DNA from: Primula veris
Taxonomy: Eukaryota > Streptophyta > Magnoliopsida > Ericales > Primulaceae
NCBI GenBank assembly: GCA_963682055.1
Contig: OY821749.1
Span: forward strand, 32,867,631-32,931,630
DNA: 64,000 nucleotides
Reading direction: 5' to 3'
The position numbers and the translations under genes are program-made. The notes beneath the pieces are model-generated. The model saw only the letters and a program-made list of their open reading frames with translations. It was not told the DNA's origin and searched no databases. Positions within the stretch are counted from its first letter, which is position 1, and each line of letters starts with the position of its first letter. Shown here piece after piece: positions 46,301-58,287 of the stretch.

Positions 46301-48492
46301 ATTGATAATATCCTTTCAGAGTTTTGAAAGTAATAATCTCTGTCTTCGTAATGTCCTATATGGATTTGGTACTTCTTCAGGTCCCTAAACACTGGAGTTC
46401 TTGGTAAAAATCCAGGATCCGGTATCACAATATGAAAAATACGCAGATTGGACAAAGACTCAAATTCTCTACGGACTGCAATTCTGCCTTCTTCTGTTTC
46501 ATCTTCTCCCCAATCAATATTAAGTACTCCCAGGTACAATTCCTCCAGACTGCTTAGACCTGAGATGATTCCAGGTGGGGCTTTTTTCAAACTATAACAA
46601 CCCGACATATCCAACAGCCTTAATTTAGACAATTGACCAATTTCGTTGGGCAATTCCCCAATAAATGGATCTGCAATGTGGAGGATCTCCAAATTCTGTA
46701 AATACTTAATTGTTGAGTAGCTCTCCAACTTACAATTTCTGAGACACAAGTTTGTAAGATATTGGAGTGATGAGGGGATTTTTAGAACGCTATAACCACT
46801 TATATCAACAACTTGAAGTTTGACCATCCCCTCAAAGTAACTGTCAGGGATAGTAACTGTCAGGAATTTCAAGCTTCTGTTGTTGCATAGTAAAAGCTTC
46901 AGTCTGGGGAATTGTAATAATGGCAGAAGCTCCTCATTTTCCCCAACTGATATAACTGAAATCCAAGTGCAATGCTCTACAAAGCTCTCCTCTACTGATG
47001 TCTCCAAAGTAACACCATTCTCTACTACTAATGAACCTTTCTCAGTGTAAGCAATGGATTTTGATACATCACGGACGACATCGTGAATTTTGATCCATCC
47101 TAAACGACGTCGTGAATGATTGTAACGATCTGACTCAATCGATAATAAACAACGAGATTGTAGGTGTTCAACTAATGCAAAAACTCTGTCTCTTGCTGCT
47201 TCAACTCTGTTGATTCCTTTGAACAACCGTAATCCCCATCCCATATGGACCAAGCTTTCGACAACAATAAAAGAATCTTCTTTAAACAGGCTGCAAAGAA
47301 GAAACAACGACTTGGCTTCCTCGTCGTCTAAGTTATCATAACTCAGCCTTATGGACTCGTGTACTTTGTCTTCCATTTTTGGTATTGTTCTTAATTTTAA
47401 TAAAGTATCGTTCCAAGAATGTTCACTTTTTCCAAGTGCACTTCCTAAAACTACCAAGGCCAGAGGAAGACCTGCACATTCATTCACAACTTGTTCAGCT
47501 ATAGGTACAAACTCGGGATTGTCATCCAGGTAATCTCCGATCTTCTCAGTGAAAAGCTTCCATGATTCACTGTGTGTTAAGGGATCAAGCGACAACTCGT
47601 GTCTTCTACTCCTGAAATCCATCCATAGGTCTTTATTTCTTGAGGTGAAAACAATTTTGCACTTACTTTGACCATCTTGCAAAGTAATACCTAGGGATTG
47701 AAGATCAAACTGCTTCCAAACGTCATCCACTATAATCAAAACTTTCTTGCCGTCTAGTCTTCGATTTAAACGACCAGCTCTTAAAACCGGATCATTTTCC
47801 TCAAGTCTTAGACCCAACCATTCTGCAATATTTCTCTGTACATTTATCATTTCAGGCCTTTGGCTCACAACTGTCATGGCGTAGTCATCAAACATATTTT
47901 CTTCCTTCACCCTTTTGAAAACATCATTCACCATTGTTGTCTTACCTATCCCTCCCATCCCACATAATCCAATTATGTTAATATCTTCAGCCCTCAATTT
48001 CTCAATAATCTTTCTGATAATCAACTCTCGAGATTCAAAAGATGTGGATGATGTAGGACCCACGTATGGAGTGGGAGGTGCTGGTAATGCTACTTCTGGA
48101 AATTTTCCTTCTTGTTGCAGTTCAATGATTTCTCTAGTTCTCTTATTTGCCCTCCGGCTTAGAACATAACGTGACTTCAAATTTAAGCACCAATTGTTGA
48201 AACACCCTTTCGGAAATCGAGCCTTCTCTTCAACAATGTTCTGTGCCTTGTCGTCAACCGAATCCACACGTTTTAACCAGGTTTCAACAGGCTTCAAAAT
48301 ATTTTCCACATTATTTTCAGCAGCTTTCACTTTGTCTTTAACACCGTTTTTCAAATCTCGCAGCTTCTTTTGTTCATTTTCAAGAGTCTCAACATTTCCA
48401 GTAAATTTAAATAAGTAACCGAACTGTCGTCCTATTGGAGCAATCAAGAGTTCACTAACTTTCCCCAAAATAGCAATAGCGATTTTTTCCAT
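43308..48492 (-). pseudogene. NLR2: CNL receptor gene with frameshifting deletions
   Basis: A close paralogue of NLR1 with the same four-exon plan: exon 1 48492-45707, exon 2 45204-44602, exon 3 44013-43471, exon 4 43388-43308. CC, P-loop GMGGIGKTT, kinase-2 KKVLIIVDDVW, GLPL and IHD motifs are all intact. Within exon 1, compared with NLR1, a 2-nt loss (near 45937) and a 26-nt loss (at 45958/45959) together shift the frame by one base, so the first reading frame stops at 45940 after 850 codons, within the LRR. The shifted frame continues openly to the exon 1 donor, and exons 2-4 have no stops, so the disruption looks recent. A truncated receptor with full NB-ARC and partial LRR could still be made. 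Also odd: a 14-bp tandem repeat (AGTAACTGTCAGGG) at 46835-46863 alters the LRR. Confidence 0.9.
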
Positions 48493-50100
48493 TCTAAAAG
48501 CCTCCTTTCTCTTTAGATCTTTTTCCTGCCTTTACATTTTCAAATTGAAAAATAAAAATAATAAAATGTTTATCAGATCTAACCAGAAAACTAACAAGAA
48601 TAGGCTAACAACAAAATGTTTGTAATAATGAGGAGTTTTGTTATTCAGGAGTTTGAATTTCATAAATGAATCGTCAAATCAATATAATGGGAAAAAACAG
48701 ATTGAAACTCCGTAATCTGAAACTCCGTAAATTTCATAAATTTCAGGAGTTTGTAATCAATCCACGTAATGCTACTAGATTGAAACTCCGTCCCAATTTA
48801 TCGGGGCAGTATTTTTTTTTGGGTGTTCCAATTTATTGAGGCACTTTTTTAAAATATAAACAAATTTTTTGTTACTTTCCACATTTTACCCTTTTTCAAA
48901 CATAACATAAAAATAATGAAACAACAAGTAGGGCAAAAAAATCAATTTAAGTCAAAAATATAATATAATCATGATGTTCACTTATTTTATTCATTCCAGT
49001 TAAAAATGGAAGGAAGAGAGAAGAGGAGGAACCATGAAGTTACAAAGAAAAGACTGGGGGAATACTCATTGGAAAAACATATTTATTTATTTTATGATTT
49101 TACAGTTTATTTGTGTAGAATTTACGTTCACTATTATATATTAATTTGTAATACATCAAATATTTACGACCACATTTTAAGAACTTTGCTAATTACATTT
49201 AGAAAGATCAGTTGAAATAGGGTTAACCGGTTGGAGCTCTAGTCCCAACTCATATTCATATTCTATAACTAATTTACTTTTATTTTATTTTATTATATAT
49301 TAGACAAATTAGTATTTGATAAATTAAAAACAAATATTTCAATACAATAAAAACTCAAATAAAAATATAAAACCTTAGTGAAAACTACCCTAAATTTAAA
49401 TATTAATCAAAATTTATAAAAAAAAATTAAGAATTCAATATAATTTTTTGGCACAGGATTTTATAAACCGAAAATATTTCAGTTGGTTTAATGTGAAGAA
49501 ACAATGGGCGCCAATCGTCAGAATCTAAACTATCAGGACCATTAATGAAATTGATCTTATTATATGAAGTAATAACACAATTTTTTTTATTTAATTTATC
49601 TTTGAGTCGAATTTTTCATTGTGTGTCGGTTAGGGTTTTAAAACACTTTTCGAACGCCGCGCCAATCTAGTACTATTATTCATTATCTAGTAGTATTTGG
49701 AACTAAGGTAATATAATTTGTAATAGTAGACCAGCTTAGTATATTTGAACAATGTTCAAAATGAGACCCACTTCTGGCTGGAGAGAGTATTCAAAGCTAC
49801 TATAGGGAAATATTTATTTAATCAATACATCAATTTATCAGAATGTAAACTATCAGGACCATTAATGTAATTGGTCTTATTATATGGAGTAGTGATTTGG
49901 GTAAAAAAAACAAGTTTCCATAATTTATCTAATATTATTTGATCCCTTTGCTGGAGATAACATAAGAAGATTACAAAAATTACTTGTACCTAATACAATA
50001 TTTAATTAATTTTACAATTGTATTTTGTTCTTTCAAAGAACCTAATTATTCCAATTTTGTCATTTATTATTTAATAGTAAATTTGAAAACTTACCCTCTC
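48493..50100. repeat. 5' flank of NLR2, duplicated
   Basis: 48493-48700 matches NLR1 upstream; 48770-48960 matches about 25005-25190; 49060-49400 matches 8214-8470 and 9420-9720; 49390-50090 matches 27180-27990. No gene seen. Confidence 0.6.
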
Positions 50101-51100
50101 TGTCAATATGCAAAGAAAAAATGGAGTTTAACTTAATATATTAGAATACTATTTGTTGTTTATCTTTTTAATCATTTTTTATGCTATTTAATATATATGT
50201 AGAGAGCATGATATCTACATCGTTATTATAAATTCGGGTAGTTATGTGACTTTTTCAAGTTTCGGAATTTTTGATTTGTTTTTGGACATGAAATTTAAAT
50301 CCATAGTCAATAATCCAATCCAAAACCTTACAACTCGGACCGGGTATACCCAATATAAAATTCAGACCGGACTTTGGATATCGGTTAATGTTGCCGGTCC
50401 TTAAACTATATTATTCTTCACTACGATTGTTTTTTTACACAGAATTTCCACACGATCTTACTAAAATAATTCAAGTAACATTGCATGTTGCAGCTCTAGT
50501 ATATCCTGAGCCACACTAAACATTAAAACCGAAAAAAGTTTTGGTTTACAGATTAATTACACCTTGACCTAGCAAACATAACATAAAAAGTAGCTCGGGA
50601 GTATATAATAAAAAAATTGTTTATCAAGTAAAACAAAAGGCATACAGAAAATCAGCTCTGGGTATGCAACTGTTTTAATGCATCTTTGCTTCTTCTATAT
50701 ATTTCGATTCAAATTACAGAAGCAAAACATTTATGAGGAGTAAATAAATAAACAAGAAGAATATAGTGGGAAAGAAAGATATGAACTTAGGAAAATCCAA
50801 CACAAACAAGTACTGCTTTTCTGTTTGCTTAATTTATATCAAATTAATTTTGTTATTCTGGGCTTTGAATTTCATAAATGAATTGTCAAGCAACAAATAA
50901 GAAAAGAGTGAAGGCAAAGTAGTTGTTGGAAAAGACAGGAATATTTTAGTAATAAATGAATATACGAAGAAAATACCTAAAAGTCAGTTTTGTACTTGCT
51001 GAGAATGTTCGAATGGGTCCCAAAATAATGTGATAAAACAATTTTACAGGACATCATTCTATAATTTTAGTACTATTTTGTTAGACTAATAACTTTTCAC
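50101..51100. other. Non-coding, includes left copy of a 380-bp direct repeat
   Basis: 50536-50917 is repeated directly at 54366-54747 (both contain AAATCAGCTCTGGGTATGCA). 50230-50410 has hAT-like GGACCGGGTATACCC and ATTCAGACCGGACT motifs. No gene seen. Confidence 0.55.
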
Positions 51101-51104
51101 AATT

Positions 51105-51355
51105 TATTGTTATTCCCTCCTTTCCAAATCGTTGGAATTATACGAAAAAACGTGTAATTTTGATCAACAAATAACTCATATATAAGTTGTCAAAATCGAA
51201 TTTTTTAAAAGTTAATTAAATAGTTCAAATGTTAAACTATACGAACAAATTTTTAAATTTTACATTTTAACAATTTAAAGACGAGATATTGACCGATCAA
51301 AGTTACACGTAAATACATAGAACACAATATTTTGTGACGGAAGAAGTATTTGGAT
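51105..51355. mobile_element. Stowaway-like MITE, diverged
   Basis: Left end TTATTCCCTCCTTTCCAAAT, right end TTTGTGACGGAAGAAGTATT. These resemble CTCCCTCCGT...ACGGAGGGAGTA Stowaway termini, with an A/T-rich interior. Diverged; target duplication not assigned. Confidence 0.55.
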
Positions 51356-52525
51356 ATATCCAAATATTTGGATTTCGTTTATTAATTAAATGGGATTTGG
51401 TGTAAAATTTAAGTTTGGTATCACAATGGTAATATATAAAAAAGTAAGTCACGCACTATCTAATATATTATTTTTTGTTATGTATGTGGTCTTTTTAAAT
51501 TAACTTTATATGAAACAAACAAAGCAACAAAGTAAGTCACGAACTATCTAATATATTATTTTTTAAATTACCCTCATATTAGATGTAGTAGATATCGAAT
51601 TTTGATCACGGTATTCTAAAAGGCATTGTATAGAAAACATATACGGAGTAGTATATAAAACTCGTCAAAATATATGAAACCTATATTTATTTTGGGTTTA
51701 AATGTTAGTATTACATATATTTATTTTTTCTAATGGAAACTGAAGGTATGAATTGAGTTGCTTTATGATACGTACGTTAGACTTGCATTGCAAAAGGGCT
51801 TTAAAATTGTTTTCATCGTTTTTGTTCTCATCATATCCCTAATTCATCAACTTATGGGGTCTATTAATTTCGTCTGACGTATGATAAAATCTCAAATCGA
51901 CGTACTAACCACATGAAATACAAGTATGCACGTAAAATCAGAGCTTAAGGTTGAATCCATATACGTTTTGTGTGTAATATTACTGTGAAATGAGATTTTT
52001 CCTCATATATACGTGCTCCGAAGATACATACTTTGGAGTTTGGACATCTGTTAAATTTCTCTAGACAACAATCCACATGATTCCTGTACATCGTTTTGAT
52101 ATCCATCTTACGTTCTTTATTTTTAGTTCAAGTTTACTTTTGCCATTTCTAGTCGAATAAGACATAAATCATAATCAATATAGCAAAATGGATTGACCAT
52201 CTGGCTAGACTTGCGAGTTCAGTGTGTTTGATATATCGCTAATAAGTGTTCGACGAATTTTTTCAACTGATCCCGTTACTTATACTTTATTAAGGGACTA
52301 TTTAACTTTGTTGTTCTGATTATTTCCCATAATTTAAATCATAAGGTACTTGTTTGTTTATAGCTTTTAAGCTTACCATCCTCATTAAAGTTGAACAATA
52401 ATACCTCAATTAAAAATAATAGTAAACATAAAACAAAAACGGTACAGTGTCATGAGTAATGTCCTTCGTCTGATGCTCCTCATATTTAACTCTCAACTCT
52501 TTTAAGTGTCCATAAGCATAATCAC
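51356..52525. repeat. 3' flank of the NLR3 relic
   Basis: 51590-51720 matches 9745-9870; 51733-52525 matches 18352-19100 downstream of NLR1. Non-coding. Confidence 0.6.
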
Positions 52526-54350
52526 TCAACTTTCTTCTTTGATATCCTTTTCATCGACACTTTCTTCTTCATCGCCACTTTCTTCTTCATCTTCTGGTTT
52601 GTTTTGTCGTTGCTGCTGCTGTGAAAGGAATTTAAATTAGAGTAAATATCGACAATTCTATTCAGCTATGCAATGAACAACAACGTAAAAAATAGCTTAC
52701 ATCTTCATGTAGATGTTGAATGGTGCTATTAAGATCACCCTTCCACATCGTTACCTTTTCTTCTTCTTTCATTCGGTAAGTATCCTCATAGAGCTTCACA
52801 TGATCGAGAATTGGAGTGTGCACAAATCCAGGAGAAAATGACTTAAATACAGGGCAGTCTACTACAGTAATATCATTTAGGTTTGGAAATTCAATGTCAT
52901 TAGCTACGTGGTCAAATCTCTCGAGTGATAGCAGTTTATAGAGTTTAACTTTCTCTAATTTAGGAAAAATGCTCCGTGTGTATTCCTCAATTCCATCTAC
53001 TTCCTTTGTAGCCGAAACGACCTCTTTTAGATCCTTGCATGAAAATATGTCAAGTTTACGAAGATGCACAAGATATCTGGCCGTGCAAGGGCTGAACACG
53101 TACTCCAGACTGTCACATTTCACGATATACAATGTGGACAGATTATTGAAAGACCCAGCTTGAAGTTGACCACACCATATATCTTTCATGTTCTTCAATT
53201 TAGAAAGACCCATCCACGTCAGTTTGGGAAATAAAACCTGTAGACCAAACTTAGTAAGAAAGAGCCAAAACATACAATATTTCATTATTTCATAATAGGT
53301 TTTCACCTTTCTCCAACTGCCGTCTGAAATAACGACTTGTCATATAAAACCAATTCAATAGCACTAATTATAGAACGATAACATCTTATTTACCCTTTTT
53401 CATATATAGCAATTAATATTCTATTTTACAATCAACTAGTGTTGAGAACTGTTTTTAAAAGAGCAATTAAACTGGGAAATAAGATGTGAAAACGAATGAT
53501 AATTTAAACCCAAATGTTTTAATAAATCAAACATTGTCACTTATTGGGTACTCTGCAGATGATGATGTCTATGATTTCTTTTTTTCTTATAAAGTTGAGA
53601 GAGAGAGAGAATATATACACAAAAAAAAAAAAACTTAATCACAACGGTCGAAAATAATTTATTAAATTTAGATGTTTGGATTGATTTTTTTGGTGATACA
53701 TGTATATCTTTTCTCAAATATATAAATATATATATATATAATACATAAATATATATATTTTACTGTATACCTTGTGAGGAAAGATGGATTTCAAAGAATT
53801 TTCATTTGAAATGGAGACTAAGCACTCGATTGCCGGTATATCATGGAGGTATAAATCGGCTAACTGTTGAAATTCAATTTGCATAGCCCCTATGCAAAAG
53901 CATACGAGAGAGGATGCATTTCTGATATCCAAATAATAAAAATTAGGGAAGAGTAAGTTGTTAGTTGAATCTTGTGGTCTACCCTCCCAACTTATTACTT
54001 CTTCCATGCTTCCACATTTATTAATACATAAGTCTTCAAGATACATAGTGTCTATTGCAGTTGACAGCTGGAAGAAATTCCTCAATTGGTTACAGCCGAC
54101 CACTCTAATCCTTTTTAGCTTCAACAAACTCCTGATCATGAGTGGGCCATTTATGATCTCCTTTAAATTAGGGCAGTTTTCTATATAGAGATTTTGGAGA
54201 TGCACAAGGTATCTGGCCATGTAAGGGTTGAACACGTACTCCACACTGTCACATTCCTCGATATTCAATTCATACAGATTATTGAAAGAACCAGACTGAA
54301 TTTGCCCACACCATATCTCCTTCATGTTCTTCAGTTTAGAAAGTTCCAGA
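52526..54350 (-). pseudogene. NLR3: 3' exons of a third CNL, 5'-truncated
   Basis: Only the C-terminal LRR exons remain: part of exon 2 (about 54350-53771, opening ELSKLKNMKEIWCGQ), exon 3 (53237-52701, with MKDIWCGQLQ) and exon 4 (52618-52526, acidic tail). Splice donors and acceptors match those of NLR1 and NLR2. The homology stops inside exon 2 next to a 380-bp direct repeat, so exon 1 with the CC, NB-ARC and first LRRs is gone. The exons present have no stops. Exon 4 is longer than in NLR1, with an extra Glu/Ser/Asp-rich repeat. No start is available, so this is a relic unless transcribed as part of something else. Confidence 0.88.
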
Positions 54351-55254
54351 CTGAATATAATGTTCTTAAAGCTTTGGTTTTCAGATTAATTACACCTTGA
54401 CCTAGCAATCATAACATAAAAAGTAGCTCAGGAGTATGTAATAAAAAATTTGTTTATCAAGTAAAACAAAAGGCATACAGAAAATCAGCTCTGGGTATGC
54501 AACTGTTTTAATGCATCTTTGCTTCTTCTATATATTTCGATTCAAATTACAGAAGCAAAACATTTATGAGGAGTAAATAAATAAACAAGAAGAATATAGT
54601 GGGAAAGAAAGATATGAACTTAGGAAAATCCAACACAAACAAGTACTGCTTTTCTGTTTGCTTTAGACCAACTTAATTTTGTTATTCTGGGCTTTGAATT
54701 TCATAAATGAATTGTCAAGCAACAAATAAGAAAAGAGTGAAGGCAAGCTACAAGAAAATGTCCAAATTGCAACTAAATTAGCAGTCATTCAATAGTAACT
54801 GAAATAACAACTAAATTCGTTGTTATTAAGTCATACCAATTGATTTGTAATTGATATATTTTCGGTCGATGTATAGTAATTATTTAGTAACTAAGACATT
54901 TTCAGTCGGTGTATATCAATTATTTAGTAACTAAGACAGTTTCAGTTGGTACCATGACCTTTTGTGTTGGTAAGTATTAACTGATCCGTAACTAATACTT
55001 TTCTAGGAGGCAAATTCCAACCATCCTTGTTTATGCTATTCGTAACTAATACTTTTATGACATCATAACACAAAAAGGAGTTATTAGGAGTAGGGAAGGC
55101 AGTTTCGCGGGTTTCAACAATCCTTGTTTATGCTATTGATTTCAATTCATGTTACATACATTTATGAGAAGTAAATAAGCAAAATAACAAGTAAAATATA
55201 AGACTTGGAACTTACAAGTTAGAAACTGAGGAGGAGAATCCAAACACAGAAAAC
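54351..55254. other. Non-coding, right copy of the direct repeat plus subterminal-type repeats
   Basis: 54366-54747 is the direct copy of 50536-50917. 54860-54955 has two tandem units containing ATTTAGTAACTAAGACA with a GTCGGTGTATA-type tail, resembling transposon subterminal repeats. No gene seen. Confidence 0.55.
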
Positions 55255-57330
55255 ACTGTTATATATTTTGTCAGTTTATGTTTGCCTTTTGCTCCACCAT
55301 TAAAAGACAATTATTGAATTTCCATTGATCGAGTATTTGCATTTTAATTTTATTTCACTCAGAGCATGATTGGTCAGAAAATGTTAGAATTCCAGCTTAG
55401 AAGAATTGGTGTTTTTGGTGCTGAAGAAAATATTATTTCACATCCAAATTTTGACGACCAGTTTAAGATCTGTGAGTATTCCGTGATTGCCTTTGCTTAT
55501 TTCAAAGCTAGAGCTTCATAACTAAAACTCCATTCCTTCGTACTAATTTAGACCGATATATATACTAATTTCGATATTCATTTTCCGTTCTTTTTTCTGT
55601 TCAGTATGGGCGAATCATGGGGATGATATAAGTATTCAATATTCTGGCACCCCAGCTTTAAAAGGAGATTTTGTCAGGTATTTTACATTCCTCTACCTTG
55701 AGTCGTGTCCTTTTCAAATTACTTAACAAACACGAATAATATATATTCCTTGAGAAGCTTATAACGGAATCACAATTTGAAAATGTGACGTCTAAGGTCA
55801 CTCAAAACATTTCACGAAATTTTCACTTTCCAAATACAACTGTATCATATTTGCAGATATGGCCAACGAACAGTCCAGGGAATTGTTAAAGATGGCATTA
55901 ACTCCCTTTCTCGTTATTACTTAAATAACTTCTGCGATGGTACAAAACAGGTTTGTACTTATCTCCCCTTTTTTTTCAATATTACAGCTAATTCAGTCTA
56001 AAGTGTCTTGACCTTATGGTCCTTGTGATCTGTTTACAAGTGTATGTATATAAAGCGACTTTATATTTGAAACTGACAATTTCTCCGTTGAAGGACACAA
56101 TTGATCTCTTGCAAGGGAATTATATTGTTTCCGTTTCTCGTGATATAACCCCTCAGTCTCAAAAAGGCGGCCTCGAATCTGTAGCTGTAAGTGACTACCT
56201 TAAGAAATACTATTGTCGTTTTTATGAAATAAATAGATTTTCCAAATACTGGAATCAATATTCAGTAATTTTATATTTCTCAAAACTGGCTAACACCACT
56301 GGCATACACATCGTTGCTTTTCTACATTTTTTTTATGCCTAAGCAATAATTTGTCTTGTTATTAAATACTTATGTTTTTCTTCTTTGACGGTCAACTGCA
56401 TCAGGTTTTGGTGTCCGGCATCTGTTATTTTCGACGTTGTGGGCAAGCACGAGTATAGGTATAGCTATGTATGTTAAAGCCAATGGACGGATTTTCTGCA
56501 ATCGGCCCCGTCTGCATAAACCTAGGTGTTAGGTTCTGACAGAAGACTCCGTTTTTTGGATTTGTTTATTTATACAAAACTCCTCTTGTGGTTATTTTTT
56601 TATACTTTCGGTGGTTTCCCAGTGTAATTCTTTTGAATTTTTCCACTAGAGTGATATGCTTATTCTTTACAGTTTCTTTTGTTTTATAAGAAAGAATTAC
56701 TTCAAGCATCGATTTCATTATTTTGTATTGAAAGCAGTAGCAGTTTTTAAATTTGCCTTGAAAGCGCGTCTTGTAATAAACTTTTTCTATGTTATTTTCT
56801 TTAGAGCATTCTCATTATTGAGGAAAATATTTATGTATAAATATAGGTGTATAGGTGTATAGAGTTTGTTAGGAAAATTATATTGTATATTTTTGTGAAG
56901 TGCACATTAATGTTATATAATTTTCACCCAACTCTCAATCATATCTCAAACTATTTCCCCATCCCACATAAAAAATAAACATAAAAAAACTCAATCGGAG
57001 AAAACCAAGAAATCCACTTTGAAATTTCATAATAAGGTTATAGATTGGTGACAGAGATAGTAGATCGAAAATAAAGTGTAAGCAAGTTGAGATTTATTTT
57101 CAACTTATAAATTCTAGATTTGATTAAAAAAGAACCCTAAATCGATTATAATAAAGGTAAAAGATAAATAATACATTTGAGATGTAGAAGATGAGATGCA
57201 GTGATGGTGAGATCAGGGATTACGGTGGCCGTAGATGGGAATTGGAGAAAATAAATAGAGAAATTGACCGAAGAGAGAAACATAAAAAGATAAAATGAAA
57301 AAAAAAATAAACACGAAAATGGTTTTGTTC
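55255..57330. repeat. Inverted duplication, right copy (SAC 3' region)
   Basis: Reverse complement of about 36850-38926. Breakpoints by eye are near 55255 and at 57330. The right breakpoint touches the inverted-repeat element at 57331. Confidence 0.88.
55363..56532 (+). pseudogene. 5'-truncated copy of the SAC phosphatase gene
   Basis: Carries the last five recognisable SAC exons in the opposite orientation to the parent gene: 55363-55471 (SMIGQKMLEFQLRR), 55605-55677 (WANHGDDISIQYSGTPALKG), 55857-55950, 56094-56186 and 56405-56532 (NGRIFCNRPRLHKPRC, TAG). Splice sites are kept and no new stops appear. The catalytic CX5R exon and everything upstream are absent, so no active enzyme can be made. 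The very low divergence from the parent copy indicates a recent duplication. It could give antisense RNA to the parent transcript if read through, which is inference. Confidence 0.88.
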
Positions 57331-57426
57331 GGGTTACTCTGCTTCCCCCAACCATTGGATATGTATTTTATTAAATACTGTATTGATAAAATAACAGATC
57401 CAATGGTCTAGGAAGCAGAGTAACCC
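57331..57426. mobile_element. Short inverted-repeat element (MITE-like), 96 bp
   Basis: GGGTTACTCTGCTTCC at 57331-57346 pairs exactly with GGAAGCAGAGTAACCC at 57411-57426. Pairing continues imperfectly inward through CCATTGGAT/ATCCAATGG. It sits at the right breakpoint of the inverted SAC duplication. A related GGTACTCTGCCTCCCA follows at about 57440. Confidence 0.75.
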
Positions 57427-57589
57427 TGACTCAGAGTCAGGTACTCTGCCTCCCAATAGCAACATACTAACAATTAATTTTCCCTTTATAGAATCTTGGC
57501 CAACCCTTCTTCCCCTAATAAGAATCGGCCCTAGCGGCCAGGGCTTCGGCATATATCCCGTTTCTTAACTTTGTTGATGATATATGGAT

Positions 57590-58282
57590 TGTAACGACCC
57601 GGCCCCACGGGCCGAACCGCCACGCCCGTATCAACAATATTGTCCGCTTTGGCACAACTTCCCAGGGTGGTCACCCATCCTGGTACTACTCCAAGTTAAG
57701 CACGCTTAACTGCGGAGTTCCGTCCTCGCTGTTGTGCCGCACGGCTTTACAAGGCCTTGTTAATAGGAAATGGATCTTTAAGCTCATATACCACACGGGT
57801 ACTCTCATATCTGGACGATGTGGGACTGACGCACAACACCGCACCACAGAATTTCCATCCTGGAAATCTGGATCGTCACAATCACCCTCCCTTTAGGCAC
57901 GACGTCCTCGTCGGGCACGTCGTCCTTCAGGGGCTCACACACATGTGCTAGTCCCCACATTTCCGGCCAGATAGAGGCTCTGATACCACCTGTAACGACC
58001 CGGCCCAAACGGACCGAACCGCCACGCCCGTATCAACAATATTGTCCGCTTTGGCACAACTTCCCAAGGGGGTCACCCATCCTGGTACTACTCCAAGTCA
58101 AGCACGCTTAACTGTGGAGTTCCGTCCTCGCTATTGTGCCGCACGGCTTTACAAGGCCTTGTTAATAGGAAATGGATCTTTAAGCTCATATACCACACGG
58201 GTACTCTCATATCTGGGCGATGTGGGACTGACGCACAACACCGCACCACAGAATTTCCATCCTGGAAATCTGGGTCGTCACA
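57590..58282 (-). mobile_element. Cassandra-type TRIM retrotransposon, complete
   Basis: Two direct LTRs (57590-57880, 291 bp; 57991-58282, 292 bp) flank a 110-bp interior, with a TGGAT target duplication at 57585-57589 and 58283-58287. On the minus strand the interior starts with the primer-binding site TGGTATCAGAGC (57977-57988), complementary to initiator Met-tRNA, and ends with a polypurine tract AAAGGGAGGG next to the other LTR. Each LTR carries a 5S-rRNA-like segment in antisense to the plus strand (near 57665-57725 and 58071-58121; GGATGGGTGACC, AAGCGTGCTT, GGAGTAGTACCAGG). These features define Cassandra elements, whose LTRs use a 5S-like RNA polymerase III promoter. It encodes no protein and would depend on other retroelements. 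The two LTRs differ at roughly ten positions. Confidence 0.95.
57977..57988 (-). other. Cassandra primer-binding site
   Basis: TGGTATCAGAGC on the minus strand, two bases inside the 5' LTR; complementary to the 3' end of initiator Met-tRNA. Confidence 0.95.
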
Positions 58283-58287
58283 TGGAT

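Noticed and set aside
43308..48492. NLR2 as an intact receptor gene
   Set aside because: The two deletions near 45937 and 45958 shift the frame by one base and bring a stop at 45940.
56016..56342. 108-codon frame across SAC exon 18 of the inverted copy as a separate gene
   Set aside because: It is the exon read with parts of its flanking introns.
57665..57725. 5S rRNA gene on the minus strand
   Set aside because: The 5S-like part is partial and lies inside each of two LTRs of a Cassandra element; it is the element's promoter, not a ribosomal gene.
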